From assembly GCF_030272615.1 (NCBI RefSeq), contig NC_081413.1:446752538-446816537 (forward strand): DNA of 64,000 nucleotides, written 5' to 3'. Below the pieces are notes generated by a model. The model worked only from the letters and a program-made list of their open reading frames with translations, did no database searches and was not told where the DNA came from. Each line of letters opens with the position of its first letter. The stretch's first letter is position 1. This document shows positions 46,940 through 58,648 of the stretch, piece by piece. The translations under genes were made by a program, and so were the position numbers. This DNA comes from Cryptomeria japonica. Its lineage: Eukaryota > Streptophyta > Pinopsida > Cupressales > Cupressaceae.

Positions 46940-48330
46940 TTAGGAGATGACCTGGCAGGTATAGATGTCAATAATTTACTGGACCCCAGTGGTTTTCTTT
47001 CAGCAAATGAAAAAATGACAAGTCAGCTCTGAAGGTGACTGGACGCTAGGTGTTCACAGTGAGTTAGCAGGCCCACCCCTCCCAAAAGCCTTTTCAGATG
47101 GTTAAATGCCGATCAACTTAAAAGATGATCTGACGGCCCGTGCTATTTCGCAAGGGTAAGGTGCTCATTCTTTATACCCTATGAAATAGCAAGAGTGAAT
47201 GAGAGTCATCCGCGTGTCATGATGGAGGACCTGGAGGATACAGTTGTCAAGAGTTTGTCGGGGCCCTGTGGTTTTCTTTCAGCATATAAAAAAGTGACAA
47301 GTCAGCTCTGAAGGTGACTGGATGCCAGGTGTTCACAGTGAGTCAGCGGGCCCACCCCTCCTGAAAGCCTTTTCAAACGGTTAAATGCCGATCAACTTAA
47401 AAGATGATCTGACGGCCCATGCTATTTCTTAAGGGTAAGGTGCTCGTTCTTTATACCCTGCGAAATAGCCAGAGTGAATGAGAGTCATCCACGTGTCATG
47501 ATGGAGGATGTGGAGGATACAACTGTCAAGAGTTTGTTGGGTGGTTTTCTTTCAGCGTATTAAAAAGTGACAAGTCAACTTCGAAGGTGACTGGACGCCA
47601 GGTGTTCACAGTGAGTCAGCAGGCCCACCCCTCCCAAAAGCCTTTTCAGATGGTTAAATGCCGATCAACTTAAAACATGATTTGACGGCCTGCGCTATTT
47701 CGCAAGGGTAAGGTGCTCCTTCTTTATACCTCACGAAATAGCGAGAGTGAATGAGAGTCATCCACGTGTCATGATGGAGGACCTGGAGGATACAGTTGTC
47801 AAGAGTTTGTTGGGGCCTTGTAGCTTTCTTTCGGCGTATAAAAAAGTGACAAGTTAGCTCTGAAGGTGACTAGATGCCAGGTGTTCATAGTGAGTCAGCG
47901 GGCCCACCCCTCCTGAAAGCCTTTTCAGACAGTTAAATGCCGATCAACTTAAAAGATGATCTGACGGCCCGCGCTATTTCACAAGGGTAAGGTGCTCGTT
48001 CTTTATACCCCGTGAAATAGCGAGAGTGAATGAGAGCCATCCACGTGTCATGATGGAGGACTTGGAGGATACAGCTGTCAAGAGTTTGTTGGGGCCCTAT
48101 GGTTTTCTTTCGGCATATAAAAAAGTGACAAGTCAGCTCCGAAGGTGACTGGACGCCAGGTGTTCACAGTGAGTCAGCGGGCCCACCCCTCCCAAAAGCT
48201 TTTTCAGACGGTTAAATGCTGATCAACTTAAAAGATGATCTGACGGCCCACGCTATTTTGCAAGGGTAAGGTGCTCATTCTTTATACCCTGTGAAATAGC
48301 GAGAGTGAATGAGAGCCATCCACATGTCCG
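46940..48330 (+). repeat. 279-bp tandem array, five units
   Basis: Corresponding CCTTTTCA words occur at 47089, 47368, 47641, 47920 and 48199, giving periods 279, 273, 279 and 279; the 273 is due to a 6-base gap. Each unit contains CACAGTGAGTCAGC, a GGGCCCACCCCTCC block, a hairpin (see next entry) and CACGTGTCATGATGGAGGA. Most units also have a TATAAAAAAGTGACAAG word. More diverged units flank the array near 46750 and 48520. Confidence 0.95.
47142..48300 (+). other. Five conserved hairpins, one per tandem unit
   Basis: In each unit GCTATTTCGCAAGGG is followed about 20 bases later by CCCTGCGAAATAGC, its near-perfect inverse. Positions: 47142-47190, 47421-47469, 47694-47742, 47973-48021 and 48252-48300. 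In the fourth unit both arms changed together (TTTCAC with GTGAAA). Confidence 0.85.
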
Positions 48331-48981
48331 GTGACATGTGGTCTTAGAAGAAAGTTGTGGGCCCACCAAGGTGGAACTGGCGGTATAAAAAGAAAGACAC
48401 GCGGCCAGTATCAAGTGGAATGCGAAGGAAATTTCAAGGCCAATGGTTGGGCACCACGTGGTATCATATAGCCAATAGAAAAGTAGGACCTAGCGCGGAG
48501 CCAAAGCTGTTAGTTAATCTAACGCTCGATCAAGTTTCTTTTGATTGGACGGTCGACGCTATTTTGTAGGATCAAGCTGCCCAATAGTTATGCTTCACGA
48601 AGTTGCGAAAGAGAAAAATGAAACACTTGCAAGAACGTTGTGACCCATTGGAGCAAAAAATACGAATTCTCATATGAATTCAATTTTGAAGGGACGGCCG
48701 AAGCATGTGGAATCAATGTTGTAGTTAAGACCCTGAGTACAATATTTGATTTCCTATCAACCGGGTGAAGATTTCTTTTAAAGAATTTTGTAGAAGAGTG
48801 GATGCAGAGTTATTTTCTTCAGGTACAGAGCAAGTCGGTTCAGTTGCAGAGTGAATTCCTTCAAGTGAAGAACAGGTTCTCTCATATTCTTGTGTAGCAA
48901 TTCCTATGTAGTGTTTTAGATAAGATAATTGATTCGTCACATAATTGTTTAAGAGTGGTATTCATTTCTTATGATTTCAAA
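48331..48981 (+). other. Leader region between tandem array and long ORF
   Basis: A GC-rich first half contains the TATA-like element and a diverged array unit (48500-48620). The second half is AT-rich without ORFs. I see no primer-binding site. Confidence 0.4.
48374..48384 (+). promoter_or_regulatory. TATA-like element upstream of the long ORF
   Basis: GGTATAAAAAG about 600 bp before the ATG at 48982, just after the tandem array. The array itself holds similar TATAAAA words near 47285, 47837 and 48115. Function is inferred from sequence only. Confidence 0.35.
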
Positions 48982-51900
48982 ATGGCTCCTAAAAGAGAAT
49001 TTTCTGGCAAAGTTAACTATTCAGAAAGGAGTGTCTGTGATGATTTTTTAGAATAGTTGACGTTGTCAACTAATCAGGTGTCAAAGGCAAAAGAATTAGT
49101 GCCCAAGGCTCCCCATTTAAAGATAGGAGAAGGACTATATGACAAGAGTAACTGGTTGAGAGACCCACAGGTTGGATTGTCTGGGTTGGGGTTATTTAAG
49201 ATTGGATTTGGAATGAGAAATTCCCCGGCCCTGCAAAACAGTATTTGGGAATTAGATGTTAGGAAATTGGTAGTCCCAGGGGTATTTATGGACATAGATT
49301 TGCTGACCAAATTGTGCTCAACTATGATCCAGTGACAAAAAGAATTCGGGATGTAAATGGGAAAACCCTTGTTGAGATTAATGCTGAAGAGTTCAAGACA
49401 ACCTTTGGGCTTAATGAGTTCACCAATTTTCTAGAACCTATAAATTTCACATCCTTAGCCCAAGTTTACGGTGCACAGAGGAGTCATCTCAGGAAGGGGC
49501 CTCTCAAGGAATTTTTTGTGAAGATAGGAGGGTTAATAGTTGTAGGACCCAACACACAAGAACCCTTTTCATTAACTATGTTCACCCTGAGGGCTAAAGG
49601 AATGTATTGGGCACTTTGCCAAGTTTTGGGAGAAGATGCTGAAGCAAATATGTCAAATCATTACTTGTTAATGATTGCTCAGATTTTGAATCCTTCTCTT
49701 GCAATCACATTTGATTATACCTCTTTTATTGCTGATGCTATCCATGGAGGGTTAATAGGAATCAAGAATGGAAAGGTGGATAGGCCTTTTGGATGGTACT
49801 CACTCCTGATGCATCTTTTTCTCTTCAAAGGTGGTGATTACTTTGCCAGTGGACTGGACCCTGTTAAGGAGAAAGAAGGAGAAAAAATGCTAGTACAATT
49901 ATGGAGTACTATGTTGTCATGGGATAGAGAGGATGCCAGTTTTTTGAAGTTTGATAAATATTTTGCATCCAAGATAAGGACTCTCCTCTACTCTGAGAAC
50001 CCAAGAATCCCCAAAGTTCTTCAGGAATTCATAAGACCAAAAGAATTCGCAGAGAACATAAAAATTGTTCATAACTGGGGTGACATTTACTTGTATCCAG
50101 TCTCCATAGTTTTCAGAGTGTTTGGTTTCAGAGGCACCCCATTTTTGCTACCTTACTAGGTCCCTCTCAAAGTGGGAATTGCAGAGATCCTTAGACAAAT
50201 TGGTGGTTTACAGGAGGCAGAGTTGACAGGCAGGGGTAAAGAGACTATTTTCCCTGCAGCTACCACAACCCACCAATTTGTAATAACAAAGGGAGGCTGG
50301 AATTGCTTCGAGGATTTCCTCAAGCCTTATCATTTGTCCACTATAGTGTCCAGGTGTGCTGATCTAGAAGACTTCTTCAATGGTATGTTTAGAAAGAAGG
50401 TAGCATGCAGAGGTAGGCCTCATCAATTCCAGTTTCCTAAAGACCTCATCAGAAATGAATTTGATCTAGATGAGCAGGAGCTAAGGAAAGAGAAGTGGGT
50501 GGCTTATAAGAAAGCCTTGGATTTTATGCATCAGTTTGATGCCAGCTATGACCCATTGTCTAGCTTTTTCCCTCTGGAGGAGAAAATAAAGTTTTTGATT
50601 GTTTGCTTTGAAGATGTGATGCAGACCCTGAAGGAGAAGAGGGAAGATATAATCAAAAGCAACCCTGAGAAGGAAAGAATGATCCTAAGTAGGTCAGCTT
50701 CCAGGAAAGCAATCCCTCTTGATGATTATATACTGCATAAGAAATCTAGTTATAGTGTGCTGATGCCTACAACAAGGGAGCCCTCTACCTCCAAAGGAAA
50801 GAGGAAGATACAAGATGTCATTGACATCTAAGAAAGCCCAAAGAAGCAAAGGGTGGGGAAAGAAGTACAATCAAATACACCTTTGTATTCCCCATCCCAA
50901 TCCCCTATCCATATAGGAAATGAACAAGTAGTAGCTGAGCAACTCCTACATTTAGGTAGTCTAGGGGAAATTGCCTACACTTATGATGAAGTGGAGGAAG
51001 GAATGCCAGAAGAACCCATTGCTGCTGAAATGGATATCACTACCACTGAACTCAAAGGCCAGGAGTGGGATCCTGAGATAAAGCAGGCAAGTAATGCCTT
51101 CTTAGCTGATAACAATTTTGTCACATCAGAAGCATTTATGCAGTTTATATGGAAGCAACACATAGATAAATATAATGCTAGATGTGAAAAGAGAAAGGTT
51201 GAGCAGCCTAATAAAGATCTAGCCCTGGTAGAAGAGGAAATAAATCAATAGATGATGGAAGAATTCAAAACCATCACCCCTGAGCAGGGAAGAGATATGG
51301 TAGCACAAGCTGGAGTGCTTATTTTACCTGAATGGGATATAGCAGACGCCCCGGTACTACATGCAGTGAGAAAAGAGACTAAACCCATGGAGGGGATTAC
51401 TTTCAATAAGGATAATGTTGCACTCGTCATGTGGTCTCTCAAGAGAAATGAGACTAAGAAAAGCAAAGACACCCCAGGGTCAAGTTACCTTGGTGGGATG
51501 ATGGTGAAGAGAGTGTAGAGTATAGGGGTAGTGGAGGCTGCTAGCACTATGTTAGAGACTGCAAAATTTAGTGTTGCAGTAGCAGAGAAGGAAGCCAAAG
51601 AGAAAGAGGCCCTCCAAGTCAAGTTGGAAATAGTTTTGAAGGCCTATAACAATGCCAAGGAGGAGGTAAGAGGTAAGGATAGTATCATTGCCAAGCTGCA
51701 GAGCTAGTTGACTGGACAATACCATCAAAGTGAGTCTTCAACATTGATGATCTCTTCTTCTCCTGCAGGACCTCCACCTACTAGCCCTATCATTGAGTTT
51801 CCACCATCTCTAGCACCCTCCAGCTCTCAAATGGTTAAAATTACTCCTCAAGAATTAGAAAACTTGAAACAGGCTCAGGCCTTGTATGCAAAGAAGTATG

Positions 51901-52622
51901 AGGAGAGAGTAAGGGCTACAATTTCTAGTTTTGTAGATACAATAAATGCCTCATTGCTCTACAACAATATAGGTAAAATTATGGATATATGGAATGAGCT
52001 CAGGAGAGACAAGGCCATTTTGACACCTATTTTTGACAAATGGAGGCCTAGGGAGCAAGATTTAGAGTTTATGTGTGTATCCTGTGATGAAGCAAGGGCC
52101 AATCCCATCATCAAATCCACTTCTGATGTCGCTAAAGTCTTAGTGCAATTAGCAGTAGAGGTGGATAATGTTGATAGGAAGGTTAATTTGTGCAAAAAGG
52201 AGTACATTGATCAAGTTTTTGAGTTGCTTCTAGGAGTTTTTGCTAGCTCGGATCAATTAAAGGATAAACAAATGTGGCTTAAGGAGATATAAGCTAAATT
52301 GTCAGCAAGATTTAAAGGAATTATTGATCTAGATGATGCTTCTTTCTTTGTTTTGATGATACAAGAGATAGAGAAAATTAAGTCACATTATGGCTTTCTC
52401 AATTCAGAAGTCAATAAAATGAGAAATTCTTGGAAAAGGTTGACTAAGACCAAGGATAAAGTGATTAATTTCTCATGGCCGACAGAAGAGGTGTATGATG
52501 AGTGGACAATTAAATATGCCACCCATGATCTGGAACAGTTGGAGAGCACCCCTGAAAAGGTAGAAGAGGTTGCAACTGAACAACTTGTTGAAGAAACTGC
52601 AGAGGCCAAAAAGAGCTTGTAA
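48982..52622 (+). pseudogene. Long unrecognised reading frame, about 1,210 codons, with TAG/TAA interruptions
   Basis: I do not recognise the product. Start taken at MAPKREFSGKVNYSERS (48982). The first part is in one frame to about 49280; a single frameshift near 49263-49290 moves to a second frame that then stays open to 52622 except for in-frame stops. All seven internal stops are TAG or TAA: 49054, 50157, 50829, 51249, 51516, 51705 and 52290. Seen: a folded-looking first third (FKTTFGLNEF, YLLMIAQILNPSLAITFDY, RPFGWYSLLMHLFLFKGG); a middle part with a basic GKRKIQ...ESPKKQRVGK stretch; a Ser/Pro linker (51760-51830); and Lys/Glu coiled-coil-like pieces (51580-51690, 52300-52600). No Cys/His knuckle, protease, RT or transposase triad. 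It may belong to the plant-mobile-type proteins often seen in retroelement-rich DNA; that is inference. Confidence 0.6.
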
Positions 52623-53723
52623 CTGTTTTTGTGAAAATCTCGTAACCTCTCTATTTTGAAAGAAATGATTGTAACAAACTCTCCTCGAGAAGTCCGAAGC
52701 TTTGTGCATCCATGTTGTTATAAATGGATACCAGGACTAGAGGAAAAGGGATCGCAAAAGAATTGTAAGAAAATGCTGCAGAAATTTATCTGAGCTTTTC
52801 CAAGTCTAATGGAGAATATTCAAAAACTTCTTGTAATATTTCTTGAAACTTAATATCAATATATAGACCATCAGTTTTGAGTGAAGCTTTGTGTTGTCTT
52901 CAAGTGTGTTTACAGTTTGTTTACTATTTTCATTCTGAATAATCCAGGGTTGTTCTGTTTGAATGGAATTGCAAAGAAATTTTAGTAGAAGTGTTCGTTA
53001 GCTTTTCTCTTTAGGAGGGAACGGGGATCACTCATACTAGTAAACTCTTTGGAAGAGACTTTGAATTTTGATGATCATAGCTTAATTTGCAATGCATGAA
53101 TTCTTGTAGGTGTCAGGCATATACAAGGATTAATAGAAACCAAGCCAACGAGACGCATAAAGATGTTTTGTTTGAGGAGTCTTATTTGAGTTTAGATGAC
53201 TCTGTGACCTTGGATAAGGCACTGGTATTGATTGAAGTTGTTTATTGCATGTTTTGTTGATTGAAATGCTGAATTTAAGTATAATTTCCATTCTTTGTTT
53301 TCAGTTGATTTCAAGGTGAATAGATCCACTGGTTTTCTGGACTGGTTTGTTGTGGGTTTATGTTTGAAAGTGTGAATTCAATTCACAAAGGTATACCCAC
53401 CTGAGCTTTGAGTAAGTCCGAAGTGTAGAAGGTTCAATCAAACCTTGTCATATGTTGTCTTGAGAATTTCCTTATCTTTAATGTCTCTTTTGCACCGAGT
53501 TTAATCATATTATTTTAAGGATAATAAAGGGAATCAGATTTTGAAGACAACAGGTATTACATCTGGTAACAATTCTAGTGTTGCAAATACTGGGATCACT
53601 TGTTAAGATTGTTGGTCTTGTATTTTATGGTGTGATATGGTGTTTGTTGTACTTGGAGTTGTTCCTGAGTTTCATGTTTGGAAGTGATCACTAAAAAACT
53701 TGGATTTTTAAAATCTATGCATT

Positions 53724-53776
<53 letters not shown>

Positions 53777-54629
53777 CATCTTTCCTAGAAAGCATAGTTG
53801 TTTACAACATATGTATTGTTTCTTACTCTTGACTTGTATGAGACACTTTATCTCTTTCTAGTATATGATCTCTTTCATTTTCCTAAGCTTTTATAAGAGA
53901 TTGCATTCAATTAAAGATAATAAGTAATATGGATATATAACAAATTTATGGTCTTAAATGTCTGGTGTGCACTCTCTAACACATCCAAGGCATTGTACCC
54001 TTGCAGGTTGTGTAGTGGTTATTCCCTTTGGTGTGACTGAAAAATGGTCACCTCATGATGTAGACTTGGATGAGTTGGCTATGTTGCCTTTATTTATTGG
54101 GTGATTGAAAGAAGTATCATTGGAGTTAATTCAATTTTTGGATTTTTGTAATTATTCTTTCATTTGTTTATGTTCTATTTGGTGGCACTTGTCACACTTT
54201 ATTTCTTGTTGATTATGCCAACAATTTTTCATGATTTAATGTTGGATTTGAGAATATTTTCTTTTTGGACTTCCTCTTTTGTTGTTGTTATCTCTTGTGG
54301 TCACTCTAAATGTTGAGTATTGTGGGCCCTCATTTTGTGCTATGAGAGTAGTCTCTATCATGTTCACTTTGAACCTCTGATACTGTGTGCGAGGGAGGAC
54401 ACCACATAGAATTGCACTAGACTTAGTGAACAATTAGATAATGATGAGAGTAAATGAGTAGATAAATATGTTATTAGGATAAACTGTAATGGCAGCTTTC
54501 TAGATTCTATGAAATATTGGATAGAAGTGCATTTGGACTTGAGAAATTTGTAATAGTTAAACGTAAATGAACTACAGATTTCCTATCCTTAATAAGTATC
54601 AAGTAATCTCTTGAGTTTCTCTTTGTTAT
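52623..54629 (+). other. 3' region after the long ORF
   Basis: AT-rich, no supported gene. It contains a TTGTAATATTTC...AATATCAATATATAG stretch at about 52830-52865 that could hold polyadenylation signals, and a CT microsatellite at 53725. An ACATCTGGTAACAATT string near 53561 faintly recalls a primer site, but I do not call it. Confidence 0.4.
53725..53772. repeat. (CT)24 microsatellite
   Basis: Uninterrupted CT dinucleotides over 48 bases. Confidence 0.97.
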
Positions 54630-56811
54630 CTTGCATGGCGTATTGTTTTTATTTTTTGATTTATTTATTATTAATTAATTAATTGAGTTATATAGTTAAA
54701 TAATAAATTAAATTAATAGACTTATATAGTTTATAATAAAATAAATATATGTAGTTTGTAACAATAAGATAAATAAATAATTGAGAAAGAGTAATATTGG
54801 ATAAATGATTTTATATCATATTATTTAATTATTGATTTGGAATTAATATTATCATTTAGTAAGAAAAGGCTTTATTATTAACTAGAATATTTAATTATAT
54901 AAATAGCCTTTGATTTATTGTTGTGGCTTTAATTTATTATAGCCTAGGTCTATTTATTTATTTATTGGTCTTTGTACAAAATTGTGCCCATGAGTTTTAT
55001 TTGATTATTTATATTTCTTGGGTTATTTGATTTAATATTTATTCTAGCTACTCTATTATACTATTGGTTGTGAGTTTGGATAAGTTAATTAAATAATAGT
55101 TTATTATTCTTACCTTGGTTTTTGGAAAGGGTCGGTAAGAAATAAATTTTAATTATTTATTTTCACTGGCCGACATTTTTGTATAGTTTTGTTTTGATTT
55201 TCTATTTACTCGACTGCTTGTGCATTTTGTTGGGTTACCTTCTAGAATTTCTTCTCCAAGTTTTTATTTTGGCTAAGGATGTGGATTTTGGAGATTTCTT
55301 GGCTTGCTTGGATTTTGTGGATTGCGCTTCATTGAATTATTGCCATTACTTCTATTGTATAGTTTGGAGGAAATCTCTTCCTTGTGATTTTTTTTTTTTG
55401 AAAAGATTATTTGTGCAGTGTTTTCCAAAAAGATTGTCTTCAGGATATTTGCGAAGTATTTATTTGCATAAGTTATATAGTTTGATTTACAAATGTATTA
55501 TATGGTTAGACTATAGTATTGGGGGAATTTATATTTCCTATGATTTTATTGTTGTGATTGGTCATCTTTGCATTTGGTATAATTCTAATTACTTCTTTAT
55601 TATGTTGGAAATTTTTTGTTTGTTTGTTCCTATCGATTGCTATCTTTTGGGCATCATTTTTTAGTGTGATTTCGAGATCTTATATGTTTCCTGTGATTTT
55701 ATTTTTGCAAGTTATAAATCTATGTTTTTGTTGTTTGAGGTTTTTTGCCTTTGTGTTATATGTGTTATTTCATATCATAAATGCGCTTGGAAATGTTCTA
55801 TATGCACCACTTCCTATCGTAGATGCATCAGACTGGGTGGCAAATGTGGTATTTCCCGTTGCAAATGCATCAAGAGATATATGCACTTTAATGTCGCAAA
55901 TGTCTCATGAGATGTTGTAAAAGTGCTACTTCTTGTCGCAAATGCTTCAGGAGACATTATGTATGTGGTACATCTTGTCACAAATGTGTCAGGAGATGTC
56001 TTATATGTGCTAATCTATCTATTTTATACTCGTTTAGTTTTCTTACTTTTCTGTCCTCAGTTTTTGGTAGCTAGAGGTTGTTCCTAGGTCCCTAAGTTGT
56101 CCCATGACTATGTATTGATTATAATTGTGTTTTTGGCAAGAAGTGATACCTTGTTGTGATGTTGGGCTCTATGATTTCATCTGGTAAAGGCTGGCTATCA
56201 CTGTGATGTCAGGATTTGTGCATTGTGATATTCTATGCTACGAAGATCTTGGTTACTGGATCATGTTTTGTGAGCCCTTTTATTTGATTGCTTGTGTTGT
56301 TGAGGCTTAGGGGAATAATTGGGGAGAGTGGGGCTCCATGAGTCTATCGAGGTCATGAGGAATGGGCTAATAGGATTCATGACTAAAAGAGCCAGGGTCT
56401 AGGTTGTCTAGATAGCTCATTAGAAGTTTTTCATTGTAATTGACAAGTGATAATATAATAATTAATACTAGGTGGGCTGGGTAGAGTAACTCATCTAAGA
56501 AAGATAATAAATGTGTTTTGTAATACCCATCTCATGGATCGGAGACCAGAGTGAGGTGATAGATTAGGTAACCGGGTACACCAAACTCCCTTGATTTCCT
56601 CAAAGGTTGAGATAGTTCTCCATGTGTACTCTATGTGGTAGCATGTGATGACACTCGTTCCCTACATGTTGGTCTTAGTTCCTTATGTCTTGTTGTTGAG
56701 TTGCCTCCGGGGGTTTCTTGGTTGTTTGATATATTTACCTTGGGTTTTGTTAGAATTGTTTCCTCTTTGGTCTTTAGGTGTAAGCTTAAATCTAGAGTGT
56801 ATGTGGGATCT
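54630..56811 (+). repeat. Long direct repeat Y, right copy
   Basis: Matches 41571-42155 joined to 44055-45578. It ends abruptly after GGGATCT where TGTAGAGCCCC begins. The plus ORF 55179-55664 is hydrophobic AT-rich translation and 55558-55920 is Cys-rich repeat translation; neither is supported. Confidence 0.7.
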
Positions 56812-58536
56812 TGTAGAGCCCCTCCCCGATCAAGCTCTGGTTAACCTAGTTGACCGAGGTTGACCATATTAATAAATGCACAAATTCAATAGGATGAGCT
56901 ATGTTAGAGGGATAGATTAGCGAGAAAAGTAATTAAACTAGGTTATGAAGTATTTTACCTTGTGGTGCACATATTGATGTGTTATGGATTTAGATCCTAT
57001 AGGATCCACTAATTTGATAATTTTGTTATGACGTATGCTAGCTATATCTAAATTTCCAGGACTTTATTTTGATGTTAGAAATTATGATGCATGCCTTATG
57101 AATTTTTTGGAATTTAAGTGGATTATGATAATTGCCTTATATGTATCACATTGTTTTATGGTAAATTGATTTATATGGTGTCCATTGTATGAAAAGTGAT
57201 TGATTTGTATCCTTATTTATGTGGTTAATATTATATGAGGCTATTGGAAAGTACTAATGTGCATTTGAGATGTGCAGGAAAATTATCCATGTGACCATGG
57301 AAACATTATGGAGAATCAAGCCTAGGCCTATGTACATTCGTAAAACCAGGGGTTGTCTATTTGGAGAGACAACACCCCATATGTATTGTATTTTATTCAT
57401 AAACGTAAATGACTACATGTGTGTTAAATTATAATTATTTATTTGTGTAAATTCTACAAGAGACAATTGCCATGTGTGTATCAGTGATGTGGAATTTTTT
57501 TGTGGTGTCACTTGACACATATGTTGTATGTTGTGTTGGCATTGGCATGTCACCTTTTTGGGAGATTTATTTTTGTTTAATTGATATATTTCTAAATTAT
57601 CCTTGAAGGTTCCAAGAAATCTGGGATAGTGAGCCATCCCATAGGTAAACTTTAGGAGGACTCTCAAAGGGTTAAACCAACACCTAGAGTCAGTTTTGGA
57701 GCATTTTTATTGGGCCTCATGGGGTACCTATGGGTGAAGGCTAAATTTGGCCATGTGTCCTTCCCCTAGGACTTGTTTCACCTCCCAAAAAAGTGGGTTT
57801 TCCTAGATGGCCGAATTTCATCTTTAGGAGTGTCATCCTTGGGTAGATAACCTTCTTGGTATGTGTCATTCCTCTTCCCCATTACATTCGTCTTCTTGAG
57901 GTGCCTTGGTTAGGGAGTGTATAAGACATAGGGAAGACCAACCAATGGGAGCCTCTGACTCTATCCAAGAGGTTGGAAAGAGCGGGAGAAGCCTTCTTAG
58001 GCAAGAGATTGACACTGAGTGAGTTAATCACCCAATCTCCATCTCTGGAGACAAGATTCTTGCAGTTTTGAAACAAGTTTTGGAAGAGAATTTTTGGCTA
58101 AGGGTTGAAGGAGAGAAGTGTGGATTTGGTCAGCTCTACTCCAAGCTATCCCTTGTAAACCCTTGGCAGAATTAAGGTTGGCTTAACCTCTTTCTTTGTA
58201 GGTTGTAATTTTTCTTTGAAATATTGCTTGAGTTTGGTTGTTTTCTTCCTTTATGTTTTATTTATGAAGAAATATGTGGTCTTTCACTTGTTTTGGTTAA
58301 GCATTTTTCTTATGTTTTGGGAGTATCCAAGGCCACATTACCCTTGGGAGGATAAGGTAGTTGTGGGGTGGAAGGTGTTTGACAACCTTAGAGTGAGAGA
58401 CTTTCTTCAAGAGAGTGATCTCAAGGGTTTGTTTATGTGACCATTGCTGCATAGTTTTTTTTATGCATTTGGGGGTCATAAGGGGAGAAATTATGGCATG
58501 TATGCCTTGGGGGTCATAAGGATGTTGGTTCAAGAT

Positions 58537-58648
58537 GGACTTGTGATGTGTTCCTAGTTGCCATGAGATAGCTTGTGAACTACTATCTTGTTGGACTTAT
58601 GTTGTGTTCTTGGTTGCCATGAGTTGGCTGGTGATCTACTATCTTCCA
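58537..58648. repeat. 56-bp tandem duplication
   Basis: Two units starting GGACTT(G/A)TG at 58537 and 58593, each with GTTGCCATGAG and CTACTATCTT. Confidence 0.85.

Noticed and set aside
48982-52622. Stop-codon reassignment (TAG/TAA read as Gln)
   Set aside because: A frameshift is also present and neighbouring elements carry TGA as well as TAG/TAA stops, so ordinary decay is simpler.
53555-53580. Primer-binding site (CTGGTAACAATT) after the long ORF
   Set aside because: Only the first five or six bases fit the Met primer site and no LTR end is evident.
55179-55664. 161-aa hydrophobic ORF resembling a membrane protein
   Set aside because: It lies in the right copy of repeat Y, is T-rich throughout, and has no equivalent open frame in the left copy.
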